6,857 nucleotides of DNA, taken from assembly GCA_023392555.1 (NCBI GenBank), contig JAEVYW010000319.1, positions 1 through 6,857 of the forward strand, in the 5' to 3' direction. The translations under genes were made by a program, and so were the position numbers. The stretch comes from Pseudomonadota bacterium (GTDB taxonomy: Bacteria; Pseudomonadota; Alphaproteobacteria; Sphingomonadales; Sphingomonadaceae). Position 1 is the stretch's first letter. Each line of letters begins with the position of its first letter. Below are positions 6,806 to 6,857 of this stretch, in pieces. The notes under the pieces are model-generated. The model saw only the letters and a list, made by a program, of their open reading frames with translations, made no database searches and was not told the origin of the DNA.

Positions 6806-6857
6806 CTAGAGCTTGCACGGCCCGAGCGCCAGACGGGAGGCTGCCGCGTCGAACAGG
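6806..6857 (-). CDS. C-terminal end of an unidentified gene (16 codons visible)
   Basis: On the minus strand an open frame enters from the right edge and ends with TAG at 6808-6806, immediately before the ATG of the 109-residue membrane protein. The visible tail reads LFDAAASRLALGPCKL. This is too short to identify a family. That a real gene ends here is inferred from the stop/start abutment and the tight packing of all other genes. A chance open frame of 16 codons is possible in GC-rich DNA. Confidence 0.45.
   Translation of the reverse strand, partial: LFDAAASRLALGPCKL

Overview
The window reads as one stretch of the chromosome of an alphaproteobacterium, most likely of the order Sphingomonadales. 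This rests on the high GC content, the style of the RibD, RibH and FeoB proteins, the presence of a COQ9-family protein and the scarcity of clear Shine-Dalgarno sites. The order-level assignment is an inference from protein style, not from a marker gene. All supported genes lie on the minus strand, packed head to tail, so the text below follows transcription from right to left.

Right edge to about 4822: the last 16 codons of an unidentified gene (6806-6857) abut a 109-residue single-pass membrane protein with a charged helical tail (6476-6805). Its stop overlaps the probable TTG start of ribD (deaminase/reductase, 5490-6479). Nine bases later comes ribE (riboflavin synthase, 4875-5480). A 52-base gap holding two inverted repeats then separates ribE from the next gene.

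4822 to 3115: a RibB-type protein with three parts, namely an N-terminal helix-turn-helix, a complete DHBP synthase domain, and a C-terminal GTP cyclohydrolase II-like domain with no cysteines (the RibBX type of degenerate RibBA). It is followed after 4 bases by ribH (lumazine synthase). Together ribD, ribE, ribB and ribH cover riboflavin synthesis except the GTP cyclohydrolase II step and the unassigned phosphatase step. An active ribA must therefore lie elsewhere. No FMN riboswitch is visible.

3067 to 1520: a ten-helix EamA/DMT transporter lies directly downstream of ribH, followed after 6 bases by a COQ9-family ubiquinone biosynthesis protein. The transporter is a candidate flavin transporter by position only.

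1469 to the left edge: feoA and feoB (ferrous iron uptake; feoB is cut by the window edge), separated by 3 bases. A Fur-box-like sequence with a built-in -10-like hexamer sits directly before the feoA start, suggesting a separate iron-controlled promoter.

No gap between genes exceeds about 52 bases. I see no tRNA, rRNA, CRISPR array, insertion sequence or prophage signal. The most interesting feature is the DNA-binding-type domain fused to a riboflavin enzyme, with an 18-bp palindrome just upstream of its own start codon. This suggests, but does not prove, a self-regulating enzyme.
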